From DSXF01 sp964387495 (GTDB lineage: Bacteria > Chloroflexota > Anaerolineae > Anaerolineales > Villigracilaceae), in assembly GCA_964387495.1 (NCBI GenBank), contig CAYLXB010000010.1:7603-71602 (forward strand): a DNA stretch of 64,000 nt, in the 5' to 3' direction. This document shows positions 43,169 to 51,598 of this stretch, one piece after another. A program made the translations under genes and the position numbers. The notes below the pieces were generated by a model. The model was not told the DNA's origin, ran no database searches, and saw nothing but the letters and a program-made list of their open reading frames with translations. Positions within the stretch are counted from its first letter, which is position 1; each line of letters begins with the position of its first letter.

Positions 43169-45604
43169 TTATGGCACAGCGTAAATCGTGACGTTACCCT
43201 GCTCGAAAACAACCGGCAGGAAACGCTCGAATTTATCCATGTTCACGCGGTAGGTGCTGCGCTCCAAGGAACCAACATAAATATATTTTATGTTGTACTG
43301 CCGGATGATGGCCTCGGCCATGTTCCAGCTGGGGGTTGTGTACAGGATCTCAATATCCTTCTGGCGTGAGCCCATTTCTTCTGCGCCGCCACGCCACTGG
43401 GATTCGTGCCCCGGCCAGCCGAGCACCCCCGGCAGGCCAGTGAGAGTGGCAACGCGCCCATACTGCGTATAACTGCCGCCCACGGCTTCCACAACGATCC
43501 CATCCGGGGCCAAGCGCAAGAATTCCACTGCCGCGGCCTCATCGGGTGTATCCCGTTGGACATAGGCTGCGCTGTCCAGCGTCCAGCCGGCCGGCGGGTT
43601 GAAGTTGCTGGTGCGGTCGAGCACGCCCAGGAGCGGGTAGGTAAGCGCCATCGCCAGCAGGAGGTACAGACCAGCGCTGAACAACATATTCCAGCGGGGG
43701 CGCAGGGACTGCAAAAGAACCGCCGTTCCGAAAGCCGCTCCCAGGCTCCACAGGAACCAGGCCTGGTAGTAGAACTTGAAAATTGTATTCATGCGCGTGC
43801 CAAACTGGTCACGGATGTAGAGGAATTCCGGACCCACAACGAGCAGTGCACCGATCGTAACCAGGAGCAGGGTAAATATCCCCGGATGAACCGTACCGGG
43901 TGTACCATCTGCGGGACGGCGGGTCATGCCGATCAACAGGGCCAGCGTTCCGCCCAGTACCCCAAGCAGGGTCAGCCAGCCGCCGGGAGAAGCCAGGCGC
44001 CTCTGCAATGTCCGGACAAAGAACTCCCTGATGTTTTCAATGCCCTGCGAAGCCGCATACTGGCCGGCGAAGTTGGGCTGGAGGCGCTGGATGAGTACGA
44101 CCAGCCCCCAGGAAAGCGCCCATAACAGGAGAATAAAACCCGCCGCAATGAACCAGCCGCGCCTGTCAGCGGTCTGTTTCTCACCGCGCCACAAGAAAAG
44201 AAGATAAGCGAAGATGGGCAGGAGCAGCGGGGCAAACATGATCCACAGGTGCGCGCCGCGCGTCGGGCTTTCCAGGTTGGGCAGGATGCCGCCTGCCTGC
44301 GAGGCAAAACCCAGGTAGAACGGCAGGTAAAAAATCCCCGCCAGCAAGACCAGCGGCAGCGCCAGTTCGACCAGTTCCAACAATCGTTCGATATTCCAGC
44401 CATTTGTGCGCACGCGGCCAAGCAGGGTGGCCCCCAGCAGGATCGCCAGGCTGGTGACGATTTCGAAAGTGTTGAGAAAGGCCATCCCGCCTACAGCCAG
44501 TGCCATGAAGAGGAAACCAACCGGGTGCAGGGAAAGGCGAAGGCCAGCCAGGCGCGTCTCGCCCCGCCAGCCGCCCAGGAAGATGTTGAGCGCGGCGGCA
44601 ATGATCAACAGGCTGAAGGGCGTTGCCAGCACATGCGGGTGCAAATCCCCAAGCAGGTAGGAAAAAAACGGGAACTCGTCGATCACCTCGCGGAAATTGC
44701 CCGCCAGGTCATAATCCTGGACGACGCGCGAGGCGCGCCACCACCACCAGTGCCGCTCTGGAAACCAGCCGGGCGGCTGGGCAGGTAATTCGGAAAGTTC
44801 CTTCATGTCCAGCCAGGTCCAGAAGTTATTGCCGCTGGAAGTCCAGAACAGGCCGCGGCGGTGCAGGACTTCAAGGAAACCTTCCAGGTTGCTGACCAGG
44901 AGCAGGAAAAGCGGACCAAGCAAGGGCATAAGGATCGCCGGCCGCTGGTTTGTGGTTTCCGGCCTGACCTGCCGCCATGCCGCCAGCAGGTTGTAAAGGA
45001 TGCCATATGCCCCGCTGGCACCCAGGCCAAAGACCAGCGCCAGCATCAGGTTGAAGGCCACACTGCCGGGCGTGGCAGTGACCCTGGCCAGCATGGCGGC
45101 CATGACATAGCCAAAATAGTAGTACGAGATGGCATACCCGGAAAGCCAGGGATCGCGCGGCGGGAAGGTAGGGGAACGCAGGATGGCATTGATGAAAGCC
45201 AGTTCCATCGGCTTTTCGGTACCCAGGGCCTCAGAGCCGGCGGCGCGCAGGAGGGCCGCAAAAGCAAAGGCCGCCAGAAAGAGCACTTCGACGGTCAGTA
45301 CCACCCGCAAGTTGGACCGGAGCCAGTGGACAATGGCCGAAGGGCCACCGGGCGCGGCCTGCCGGCCAGACCAGGCACTCAAGACCATCACGATAAGGAG
45401 CCCAGCCAGCAAACCGCCCAAATCGTTGCGCGCCAGGCCAAGTGAACCGGACATCCAGAAAATATAAGCCCACAACAGCAGTCCAAGGGCGCGGCTCAGG
45501 CTGTAGCCGCGGTCAGACAGGGCCGGGAAGAGTCGGTAAGCCAGGGGAAATGCCAGCCAGCCGAGAAGCGTGATGCTCAGGTACCAGGCGAAAAAGTGAA
45601 GCAT
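43169..45604 (-). CDS. DUF2298 (chlor_Arch_YYY) membrane protein, stand-alone
   Basis: An 811-residue protein with about 16 membrane helices. The name-giving Tyr triplet is in GYAISYYYFGYVMAAML near residue 165, followed by a long extracytoplasmic loop with REVIDEFPFFSYLLGDLHPHVLA, the best-conserved block. The family is limited mostly to Chloroflexi and Archaea and has no proven function; the fold suggests a GT-C-type glycosyltransferase. It is a paralogue of the C-terminal half of the giant protein encoded just upstream. The ribosome site is weak. Confidence 0.88.
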   Translation of the reverse strand: MLHFFAWYLSITLLGWLAFPLAYRLFPALSDRGYSLSRALGLLLWAYIFWMSGSLGLARNDLGGLLAGLLIVMVLSAWSGRQAAPGGPSAIVHWLRSNLRVVLTVEVLFLAAFAFAALLRAAGSEALGTEKPMELAFINAILRSPTFPPRDPWLSGYAISYYYFGYVMAAMLARVTATPGSVAFNLMLALVFGLGASGAYGILYNLLAAWRQVRPETTNQRPAILMPLLGPLFLLLVSNLEGFLEVLHRRGLFWTSSGNNFWTWLDMKELSELPAQPPGWFPERHWWWWRASRVVQDYDLAGNFREVIDEFPFFSYLLGDLHPHVLATPFSLLIIAAALNIFLGGWRGETRLAGLRLSLHPVGFLFMALAVGGMAFLNTFEIVTSLAILLGATLLGRVRTNGWNIERLLELVELALPLVLLAGIFYLPFYLGFASQAGGILPNLESPTRGAHLWIMFAPLLLPIFAYLLFLWRGEKQTADRRGWFIAAGFILLLWALSWGLVVLIQRLQPNFAGQYAASQGIENIREFFVRTLQRRLASPGGWLTLLGVLGGTLALLIGMTRRPADGTPGTVHPGIFTLLLVTIGALLVVGPEFLYIRDQFGTRMNTIFKFYYQAWFLWSLGAAFGTAVLLQSLRPRWNMLFSAGLYLLLAMALTYPLLGVLDRTSNFNPPAGWTLDSAAYVQRDTPDEAAAVEFLRLAPDGIVVEAVGGSYTQYGRVATLTGLPGVLGWPGHESQWRGGAEEMGSRQKDIEILYTTPSWNMAEAIIRQYNIKYIYVGSLERSTYRVNMDKFERFLPVVFEQGNVTIYAVP

Positions 45605-45615
45605 ATCAATTCAAC

Positions 45616-46245
45616 TCAGGCCGGCGGCAAAACCTTGACCATGCGCCGGTAGCCGCCGCTGCCATCGGCAATGTGAGGATGATCGAAATCATATTTGCGT
45701 ACAGTTTGATAGCCCAGGTATTCATATAAACGATAAGCCGGTTCATGGCCATAGGTGACGATCAAGGAGCATTTTTGCAGGCCGCTGGCGCAGGCCAGCT
45801 GTTCGGCGTGTGCCAGCAATGCCTTTCCCACACCCTGCCCCTGGCATTCCGGCAGCACGGCCACGTTGCTGATGTAGAATTCATCCGCTTCGGTCTCGAC
45901 CAGGTCAGCATAAGCCGGCTGGCGGCGGGCCACCCGGATGGTCGCAGCCAGTCCAAAAATCTGCACCAAGTGTACACCCGTCATCCAGTCCAGGCGTTTC
46001 AGCAGCCGGCCGGGATAGGCCAGCAGCAACCCCACGTCCCGTCCATCCAATGCGGCAAGATAGGCGAAGTGGTGGCTGACGCGGTTGTTCCTGCGTTGGT
46101 ACAAACCGGCCAGGACGGCATGGGTCGGGAAACCGGGTTCCTGCCCAAACAGCCAGTCGGCTTCAGCGTCCATGGTCAGGTGGATCAGGTCGGCAACCAG
46201 GTCGGCATCGGCCAGGACAGCCGGGCGGATAGTTATACTTGACAT
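45616..46245 (-). CDS. GNAT-family N-acetyltransferase
   Basis: A 209-residue GNAT-fold protein. The acetyl-CoA loop reads VLPECQGQGVGKALL (Q/RxxGxG/A) at about 135-149, preceded by EFYISNVAVLP and followed by YEYLGYQTVRKY. The acceptor is unknown. It sits 7 bp after the DUF952 gene and 11 bp before the DUF2298 gene, so it is in the same transcription unit. Confidence 0.85.
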   Translation of the reverse strand: MSSITIRPAVLADADLVADLIHLTMDAEADWLFGQEPGFPTHAVLAGLYQRRNNRVSHHFAYLAALDGRDVGLLLAYPGRLLKRLDWMTGVHLVQIFGLAATIRVARRQPAYADLVETEADEFYISNVAVLPECQGQGVGKALLAHAEQLACASGLQKCSLIVTYGHEPAYRLYEYLGYQTVRKYDFDHPHIADGSGGYRRMVKVLPPA

Positions 46246-46252
46246 GGGCCTG

Positions 46253-46609
46253 TCACCCTATCTCCGGCAGGGGAAAGCGGCCATTCGGTCCGGGTTCGTA
46301 TGGGATCACCTGGAGGACAGCCTCCAGGTTGATCGGCCCGTACAGGTGCGGGAACAGTTCCTCCGGCCTGTCAGACCCAGGTTCCATGCGAACCTCCGAC
46401 CTGCAGCGGGCCGGGTCAAGTACCACCAGCACCAAGCCGGTCTGCCCGGCAAACCACGTGTTGGCCACGGACCTCACCTGCCCGGGCAGGGAGCAATGGA
46501 TGAAACCTTCGCTTTCCAGGCTGGCAGTACGATATTCACCGGTCTGGATTGCATGCTTCCAAGCAGCCTGTGACGCCAAATGAACAATGACGGAATCCGG
46601 CAGCATCAT
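46253..46609 (-). CDS. DUF952-family protein
   Basis: A 118-residue protein of the DUF952 family, recognised by the sequence ESEGFIHCSLPGQV (conserved Gly-Phe-Ile-His-Cys-Ser) and the late PHLYGPINLEAVLQVIPY. Members are small soluble proteins with a fold like ADP-ribosyltransferases; no activity is established. Two successive ATGs (46609, 46606) overlap the upstream stop as ATGA or TGATG; GAGGTG is better spaced for the second. Translationally coupled to the giant glycosyltransferase gene. Confidence 0.85.
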   Translation of the reverse strand: MMLPDSVIVHLASQAAWKHAIQTGEYRTASLESEGFIHCSLPGQVRSVANTWFAGQTGLVLVVLDPARCRSEVRMEPGSDRPEELFPHLYGPINLEAVLQVIPYEPGPNGRFPLPEIG

Positions 46610-49600
46610 TTCACCTCGTAGATGACCGTTTGCCCTTCATGGAATACATCTGTCCACAAAACGCCATTCTGGGCTGCAAACTTGTCCAAACCGGGGCCGG
46701 GGTAGTAGGCATGCTCCAGCCGCCCGACAACGATGTAACCCACATTGTACTTCTTCAGGAAGGCATAAGCGGCCGCCGGGTCACTGGTGGTGTAAAAATC
46801 GTTGATCTCCGTCACCCGGTCTGTGACCCAGTTTGGAGGATTGAGCGCGCGCTGCTGGCGCTGGTGCCAGTTCCAGCCCAGCACACCCGGCAGGCCGGTA
46901 TAGATGGTGTACCGCGAACACCAGCGGTACTCGGGACAGTTGGTCTCTACGATCACCGGCGATCCCTGCACGTTCTCCTGCATCCAACGGATGGCAGCAT
47001 GATCCTCACTGAGCGGAAAATCCACACCCTGGTCGGCGTAACTGGCATAGGCCATATACTTCATGCTGTCAAAGGTGTGCGGCGCTTCGGCCATCCGGTC
47101 ACGCATCTTGTCAACGGTGGCCAGCAGGGTAAACAGACCTGCCCCGGCAATCAGGATGGTCAACGTCACCTGCCAGGCATTCCGCGCTCCCGCCTTCCAC
47201 AGGTGCATTTCGCCCATCAGCCAGGCGAATGCCGCCGCGGAGGAGATGGCCAGCAGCGTCCAGGCCTGCAGGTAGAACTTGAAGACCGTGTTCATGCGCC
47301 CGATGTCACCCCGCACGACCACAACCTCGACCACCAGGGTCACAACCAGCGCCGTTCCAATCAGGAACAACACCAGGCGCTTGGCATCCGGCAGGTCACG
47401 CCGCAGCAACAGGAGGCCTGCCCAGGATGCCAGCGGCAGGATCACCCAGGCCAGGCCCACGCCGCGCCCGAACGGAGTGTCCTGCAGAGTCGGAGATGCA
47501 TCCAGGCCGGGGATTTTAATGGAAAGCAGGATCATCACCGCCAACAGGATCCCCGCCAGGCTGAGAACGGCATCCCAGCGCACGCTTTTGAGGGCCGAAA
47601 CCGGTGTGGCCGCCATCCACTGGCGCGTCTCCCAGGCCAGCCAGGAAACAATGATGAACAGGAACAGGCCCCAATGAGTCAGGTATGACCAGATGGGTGT
47701 GCGCGAGCCGCTCCAGATGTCGATCTGGCTGTACGACTGGGCATACCAGTCGCGGTAGGGTTGGTAGAGCCAGAAGGAAAGCAGGGTCAGTCCGGCGAGG
47801 CTCAGCGTGATCACCAGCAAACGGGACCAGCCCGGCGGCAGGCCGCGGATTTTCAATCCGTCCCTATAACGCCAGAGCACATACCCCAGGGCTGCCAGGC
47901 CGATGGGCAGATAGGTGTAAATGTCTGACAGATTGGTGGGATAGAGCGCCCCAATCGCCAGCCCTCCAAAGAGGAAGCCCAGCGCCGTGGCGATCCGCCC
48001 CGGCCAGCGGCCGCGCGCCAGCAGGACGGACAATGCCCAGGCCAGCACCAGCAGGGCCAGCGGCATGGCCAGCATGTGGGCATGCAGGTCGCTGTAAAGG
48101 AATGTAAAGAAGGGGAACTCGTTGATGGGCTCCACATCCCCCGGCGCTGGGATGACCCGGCTGGGGAACCAGTACCAGTCGCCGCGGCCGTACGGCAGCA
48201 TGGCCCCGCCCACGGTCTTCACCAGCCCCTGCCCCGCCCACCACAGGCGGACAAAAATGTTCACATCCTGGCTCAAGGCATCCGGCGTAACCACACGTTG
48301 CAAGCCCTGGTAGATCATACGCACCGTGCCCAAGTTGCCGAGCACAGCCATGCCCAGGGCCGCAGCCAGGCCCCCGATCAAACGGTCATTGCCGGCGGAA
48401 GACTGTTCATGGTCATTGGCCCGCCGTCCGGCGCCGGACAAATTCCAACCCAGCGAGAAGGCTCCCATGGCCACGATTGCAAACAAGGTCGGCAGGATGA
48501 AGTTATATCCAATCGAAGGCACGATGCCGAGCAGTTTGAGCGGCGTGGCGGCCAACACAAATCCATAATAATAATAGTTTATGTACCCGCCTGCAAACCA
48601 CGGGTCGTACGGGGGGAAGGAACTGCTTTTCAGGATGGCGTTGAAATACGAAAAATCCATCGGCCGCTCGCCGCCTTTGGCCGGGTGCCACAGGTCCGGG
48701 TTGGCCAGGCGGATGAGTAAATCGAAGATAAAGAAGGCCAGGAAGAGCGCTTCGGCAATCATGAGTTCGCGGCGGTGCGATTTCCACCCGGCCGCCAACT
48801 CCGCACGCTGGAACCAGGCCGCGCTGGCCCCGCCGGCCAGGATCACCGCCAGGCAGGCCGCAATGACCCCGCGTGTATACCCCAGGCCCAGCGATCCGCC
48901 CATCCAGGCCAGCCAGGCGAATAAAACCAGGCCCATGGCGCGTGCCAGCAGGTATCCCTTGTCCGCCAGGCCGGGAAAGGCCAGGCGCATTAAGGGATAC
49001 GTGAACAGGCCGAGGGCAAAGATGAATCCATACCAGGCAAGAAGGCCAATAACCGGGTAACGGTTGTGGATGGCGTTCGTATCGAACAACTCCGACCATG
49101 TTCCCCCCGCCTGTTGGGCAGCCAGCCTTTCCGCCGGAAATGTCAAATCAGACGGATAGGAAGCAGCCTGTTTGGGTGTCAGGTGGACCACCTTGCTCAA
49201 ATCCACCGCCCCCAGGATGAACCGCACCTGCTGAGGATTGTAATCCGCCCGCTTTTTGAAGATCAGTACTTTGGGGTGGTCATAGACCGTGAAGGCCTCT
49301 TCGGCAAACTGGTCATTGATTTTGAATTTACCCAGAGTCGGGAACGACTCGAAAACCTGCACCAGGTCGAAGCCCAATTGTCCCTGGAAGTCGCCCGGCC
49401 GGGCGGTGTTGTAGCACCAGATGATATCCTTCTCCGTTGGGCAGCCAAGCAGAGCCCGGTAGTATGCCACGGTCAGAGGATAGCGCTCGGGGACGCGCAC
49501 CGTGGTGGCCCACTGGCGATTCGAAGTGATGAAAATGTAATCACCCTGGTCGAGATTGGTCTGGAAACGGGCCAGTTTGTCGGCATTATCATCGAAGTAC

Positions 49601-51573
49601 ATCTCGAAATTCAGACCGCCGTTGTACAGCCCTCCAAAACCGTCGTAGCCATCCATCCGCAGAGGCAGGCCGTCGTCCCAGGAGGATTCGTTGACCGGAG
49701 CCGCACCCGAGAACGTCAGAGCGGGTACGGTGGTCTCAAAACGCAGATAGTACATCACCCCTTTGCTCAGGGCCACCGGCCGGTCGAGCTTGAAGAGAAA
49801 GGACTCGCCCCGCGGATCCGCCGCAGGCGTAAAATCTGCGCTCAGGACTGCGCTGGCAAGGATGGTATCCGGCAGTGCAGCCGGCTGGGAAGAGAGTACC
49901 AGGCTCAAAATCCCGGGAGAACCGGCGGCGTTTTCGAGCAGGATTTCATCCAGTGTCCCATCCCGTTGGGCCGTAAAGGCCGTATCATACGGGAGCATGG
50001 CCTGGAGGTTCAAACCGGCAGGGAAAGGCAGCGGTTGTTGGTAGGTCTCACCACCTGCAGTCCGAATGCGCAGGTTGATCGGCCCGGAAATGTTTTGATA
50101 GATCCAACGCGCAGCCTGCACGCGGGTGTGATCCCGGCTGTAGATGCGGGTAAAAGCAAAGGCCCACAAGGCCGTCAACAACAGGACTGTCACACCGAAA
50201 AGGCCTGCCAGGAAGGTCACCCACCTTGGATATCGGGAAGATGCCGCGCCTGAACCTTCTGCCCCGCCAGGCTTCCAGCCTGCCAGCTGGCCCAACCCCC
50301 AGGCCGCCATGATTGCCAGCAGGGGGTAGATGGGCAGCTGGTATCGCATGGTCGGATTCCAGGCCATGGACTGCCAGAGGAAATAAGCCAGCGTCCAACC
50401 CCAGAGCAGGGCATGCTTCGGCCACTCGCCGCGCAGGATGCGCCAGCCCATCAGCAGGACGCCCAGCCAGGCAGTCATGCCCAGCGGAAGGCCCAGGCCC
50501 CAGACGGTCAGGTTGGCGAACGAGAACAGGTGGGAGCGGCGCGCCCACTGCAGGGCGGGCGGGAAATCCACATCCCCGCTGGATTGGGCGCGCAGGTCGG
50601 ACAGGTTTTGGATCCATTGCGGGTTGGGTTTTAGGCCCCAAAAGCCCGGCCCGCTGAAGGCATACGGCTGGAAAACACGAAAGGACAGGAAAAACATCAA
50701 CCCGCCGAGAACCAGGAAGGGAAGGGAGCGTACGAAAAGGTCCTCCGCCAGGCGGGAGCGGGACGCCCGATCTTCTGGATAAGCCTGCCTGGCCTGCCGC
50801 AGAATGCGCACGAGGAATGCGCCCGGCAGGAGCACCGCCATGGTGATGGTGTTGATCTTGGATGCAGCTGCCATGCCGAGGAACAATCCAAAACTCAGGC
50901 TGAGGAGCGTATCGGGGTCGCGCAAGGCCCGGAATATTTGCCCCACCCTGTGTGTTCCGCCCTCGACAGCCGGTGCTGGTTGATCCCGCAGCAGGATTTC
51001 AACCGCAAACAGGATGGCCAGGTACATGAACAGGTTGGCGAAGGTATCCACCGTGAAGAAATGCGCTTGCTGGATCTGCAGGACGGCCAGCGCAGAGAAG
51101 GCCGCCGAGAGCAGGCCGACCCTGCGGCCGTACAGGCGCGAGGCGATGAAGTACAACACCAGAATTGTCCCCAGGTCGGCGATGGCAGAAAGCTGCCGCC
51201 CGACGATATGCACCTGGTCATAGCCCATCTGGCCCAGCCACTCAGCCACATAACGGACGATAAAAATCGGCAGTGTGCCGTAGACGAAAAAACCATGGCC
51301 GCGGTTATGCGGGTTAAGCGTGGAGGTGGCAGTATCGAAATAATCCGGCAGGCTGATCCAGCTCTTTTCCTCCGGCGGGCAGGCTTCCACGGGAGTGGCA
51401 GGCAGGAGACAGGTGCGCGGCTGGATGCTGCTTTCCACCATGGTCAGAAAGCGCTCGTCAGGGTGGAGGTGCTGTCCCTGGTCCCAGTCCAGGCCGGTGG
51501 TGCGCAGGTACGCCCCCGCCAGCAGGACAAGGATCAAGGCCAGGTCATAAATCCAGGGTCGAATTTTGCTCAT
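46606..51573 (-). CDS. Giant GT39-like glycosyltransferase-DUF2298 fusion membrane protein
   Basis: A 1655-residue integral membrane protein. The N-terminal half (about 1-560) is a PMT/ArnT-like GT-C enzyme with HPDERFLTM in the first loop (acidic catalytic motif) and about 12 helices. A soluble beta-rich domain (about 480-800) follows. The C-terminal half (about 845-1655) is a full DUF2298 protein with INYYYYGFVLAATPLK and INEFPFFTFLYSDLHAHMLA, paralogous to the separate 811-residue protein downstream. Such a fusion would couple two membrane-embedded sugar-handling modules; the product is unknown. It is 25 bp after another GT39-like gene. Confidence 0.88.
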   Translation of the reverse strand: MSKIRPWIYDLALILVLLAGAYLRTTGLDWDQGQHLHPDERFLTMVESSIQPRTCLLPATPVEACPPEEKSWISLPDYFDTATSTLNPHNRGHGFFVYGTLPIFIVRYVAEWLGQMGYDQVHIVGRQLSAIADLGTILVLYFIASRLYGRRVGLLSAAFSALAVLQIQQAHFFTVDTFANLFMYLAILFAVEILLRDQPAPAVEGGTHRVGQIFRALRDPDTLLSLSFGLFLGMAAASKINTITMAVLLPGAFLVRILRQARQAYPEDRASRSRLAEDLFVRSLPFLVLGGLMFFLSFRVFQPYAFSGPGFWGLKPNPQWIQNLSDLRAQSSGDVDFPPALQWARRSHLFSFANLTVWGLGLPLGMTAWLGVLLMGWRILRGEWPKHALLWGWTLAYFLWQSMAWNPTMRYQLPIYPLLAIMAAWGLGQLAGWKPGGAEGSGAASSRYPRWVTFLAGLFGVTVLLLTALWAFAFTRIYSRDHTRVQAARWIYQNISGPINLRIRTAGGETYQQPLPFPAGLNLQAMLPYDTAFTAQRDGTLDEILLENAAGSPGILSLVLSSQPAALPDTILASAVLSADFTPAADPRGESFLFKLDRPVALSKGVMYYLRFETTVPALTFSGAAPVNESSWDDGLPLRMDGYDGFGGLYNGGLNFEMYFDDNADKLARFQTNLDQGDYIFITSNRQWATTVRVPERYPLTVAYYRALLGCPTEKDIIWCYNTARPGDFQGQLGFDLVQVFESFPTLGKFKINDQFAEEAFTVYDHPKVLIFKKRADYNPQQVRFILGAVDLSKVVHLTPKQAASYPSDLTFPAERLAAQQAGGTWSELFDTNAIHNRYPVIGLLAWYGFIFALGLFTYPLMRLAFPGLADKGYLLARAMGLVLFAWLAWMGGSLGLGYTRGVIAACLAVILAGGASAAWFQRAELAAGWKSHRRELMIAEALFLAFFIFDLLIRLANPDLWHPAKGGERPMDFSYFNAILKSSSFPPYDPWFAGGYINYYYYGFVLAATPLKLLGIVPSIGYNFILPTLFAIVAMGAFSLGWNLSGAGRRANDHEQSSAGNDRLIGGLAAALGMAVLGNLGTVRMIYQGLQRVVTPDALSQDVNIFVRLWWAGQGLVKTVGGAMLPYGRGDWYWFPSRVIPAPGDVEPINEFPFFTFLYSDLHAHMLAMPLALLVLAWALSVLLARGRWPGRIATALGFLFGGLAIGALYPTNLSDIYTYLPIGLAALGYVLWRYRDGLKIRGLPPGWSRLLVITLSLAGLTLLSFWLYQPYRDWYAQSYSQIDIWSGSRTPIWSYLTHWGLFLFIIVSWLAWETRQWMAATPVSALKSVRWDAVLSLAGILLAVMILLSIKIPGLDASPTLQDTPFGRGVGLAWVILPLASWAGLLLLRRDLPDAKRLVLFLIGTALVVTLVVEVVVVRGDIGRMNTVFKFYLQAWTLLAISSAAAFAWLMGEMHLWKAGARNAWQVTLTILIAGAGLFTLLATVDKMRDRMAEAPHTFDSMKYMAYASYADQGVDFPLSEDHAAIRWMQENVQGSPVIVETNCPEYRWCSRYTIYTGLPGVLGWNWHQRQQRALNPPNWVTDRVTEINDFYTTSDPAAAYAFLKKYNVGYIVVGRLEHAYYPGPGLDKFAAQNGVLWTDVFHEGQTVIYEVK

Positions 51574-51598
51574 TTTTTCAGCGCTTTCATGGACTCCA

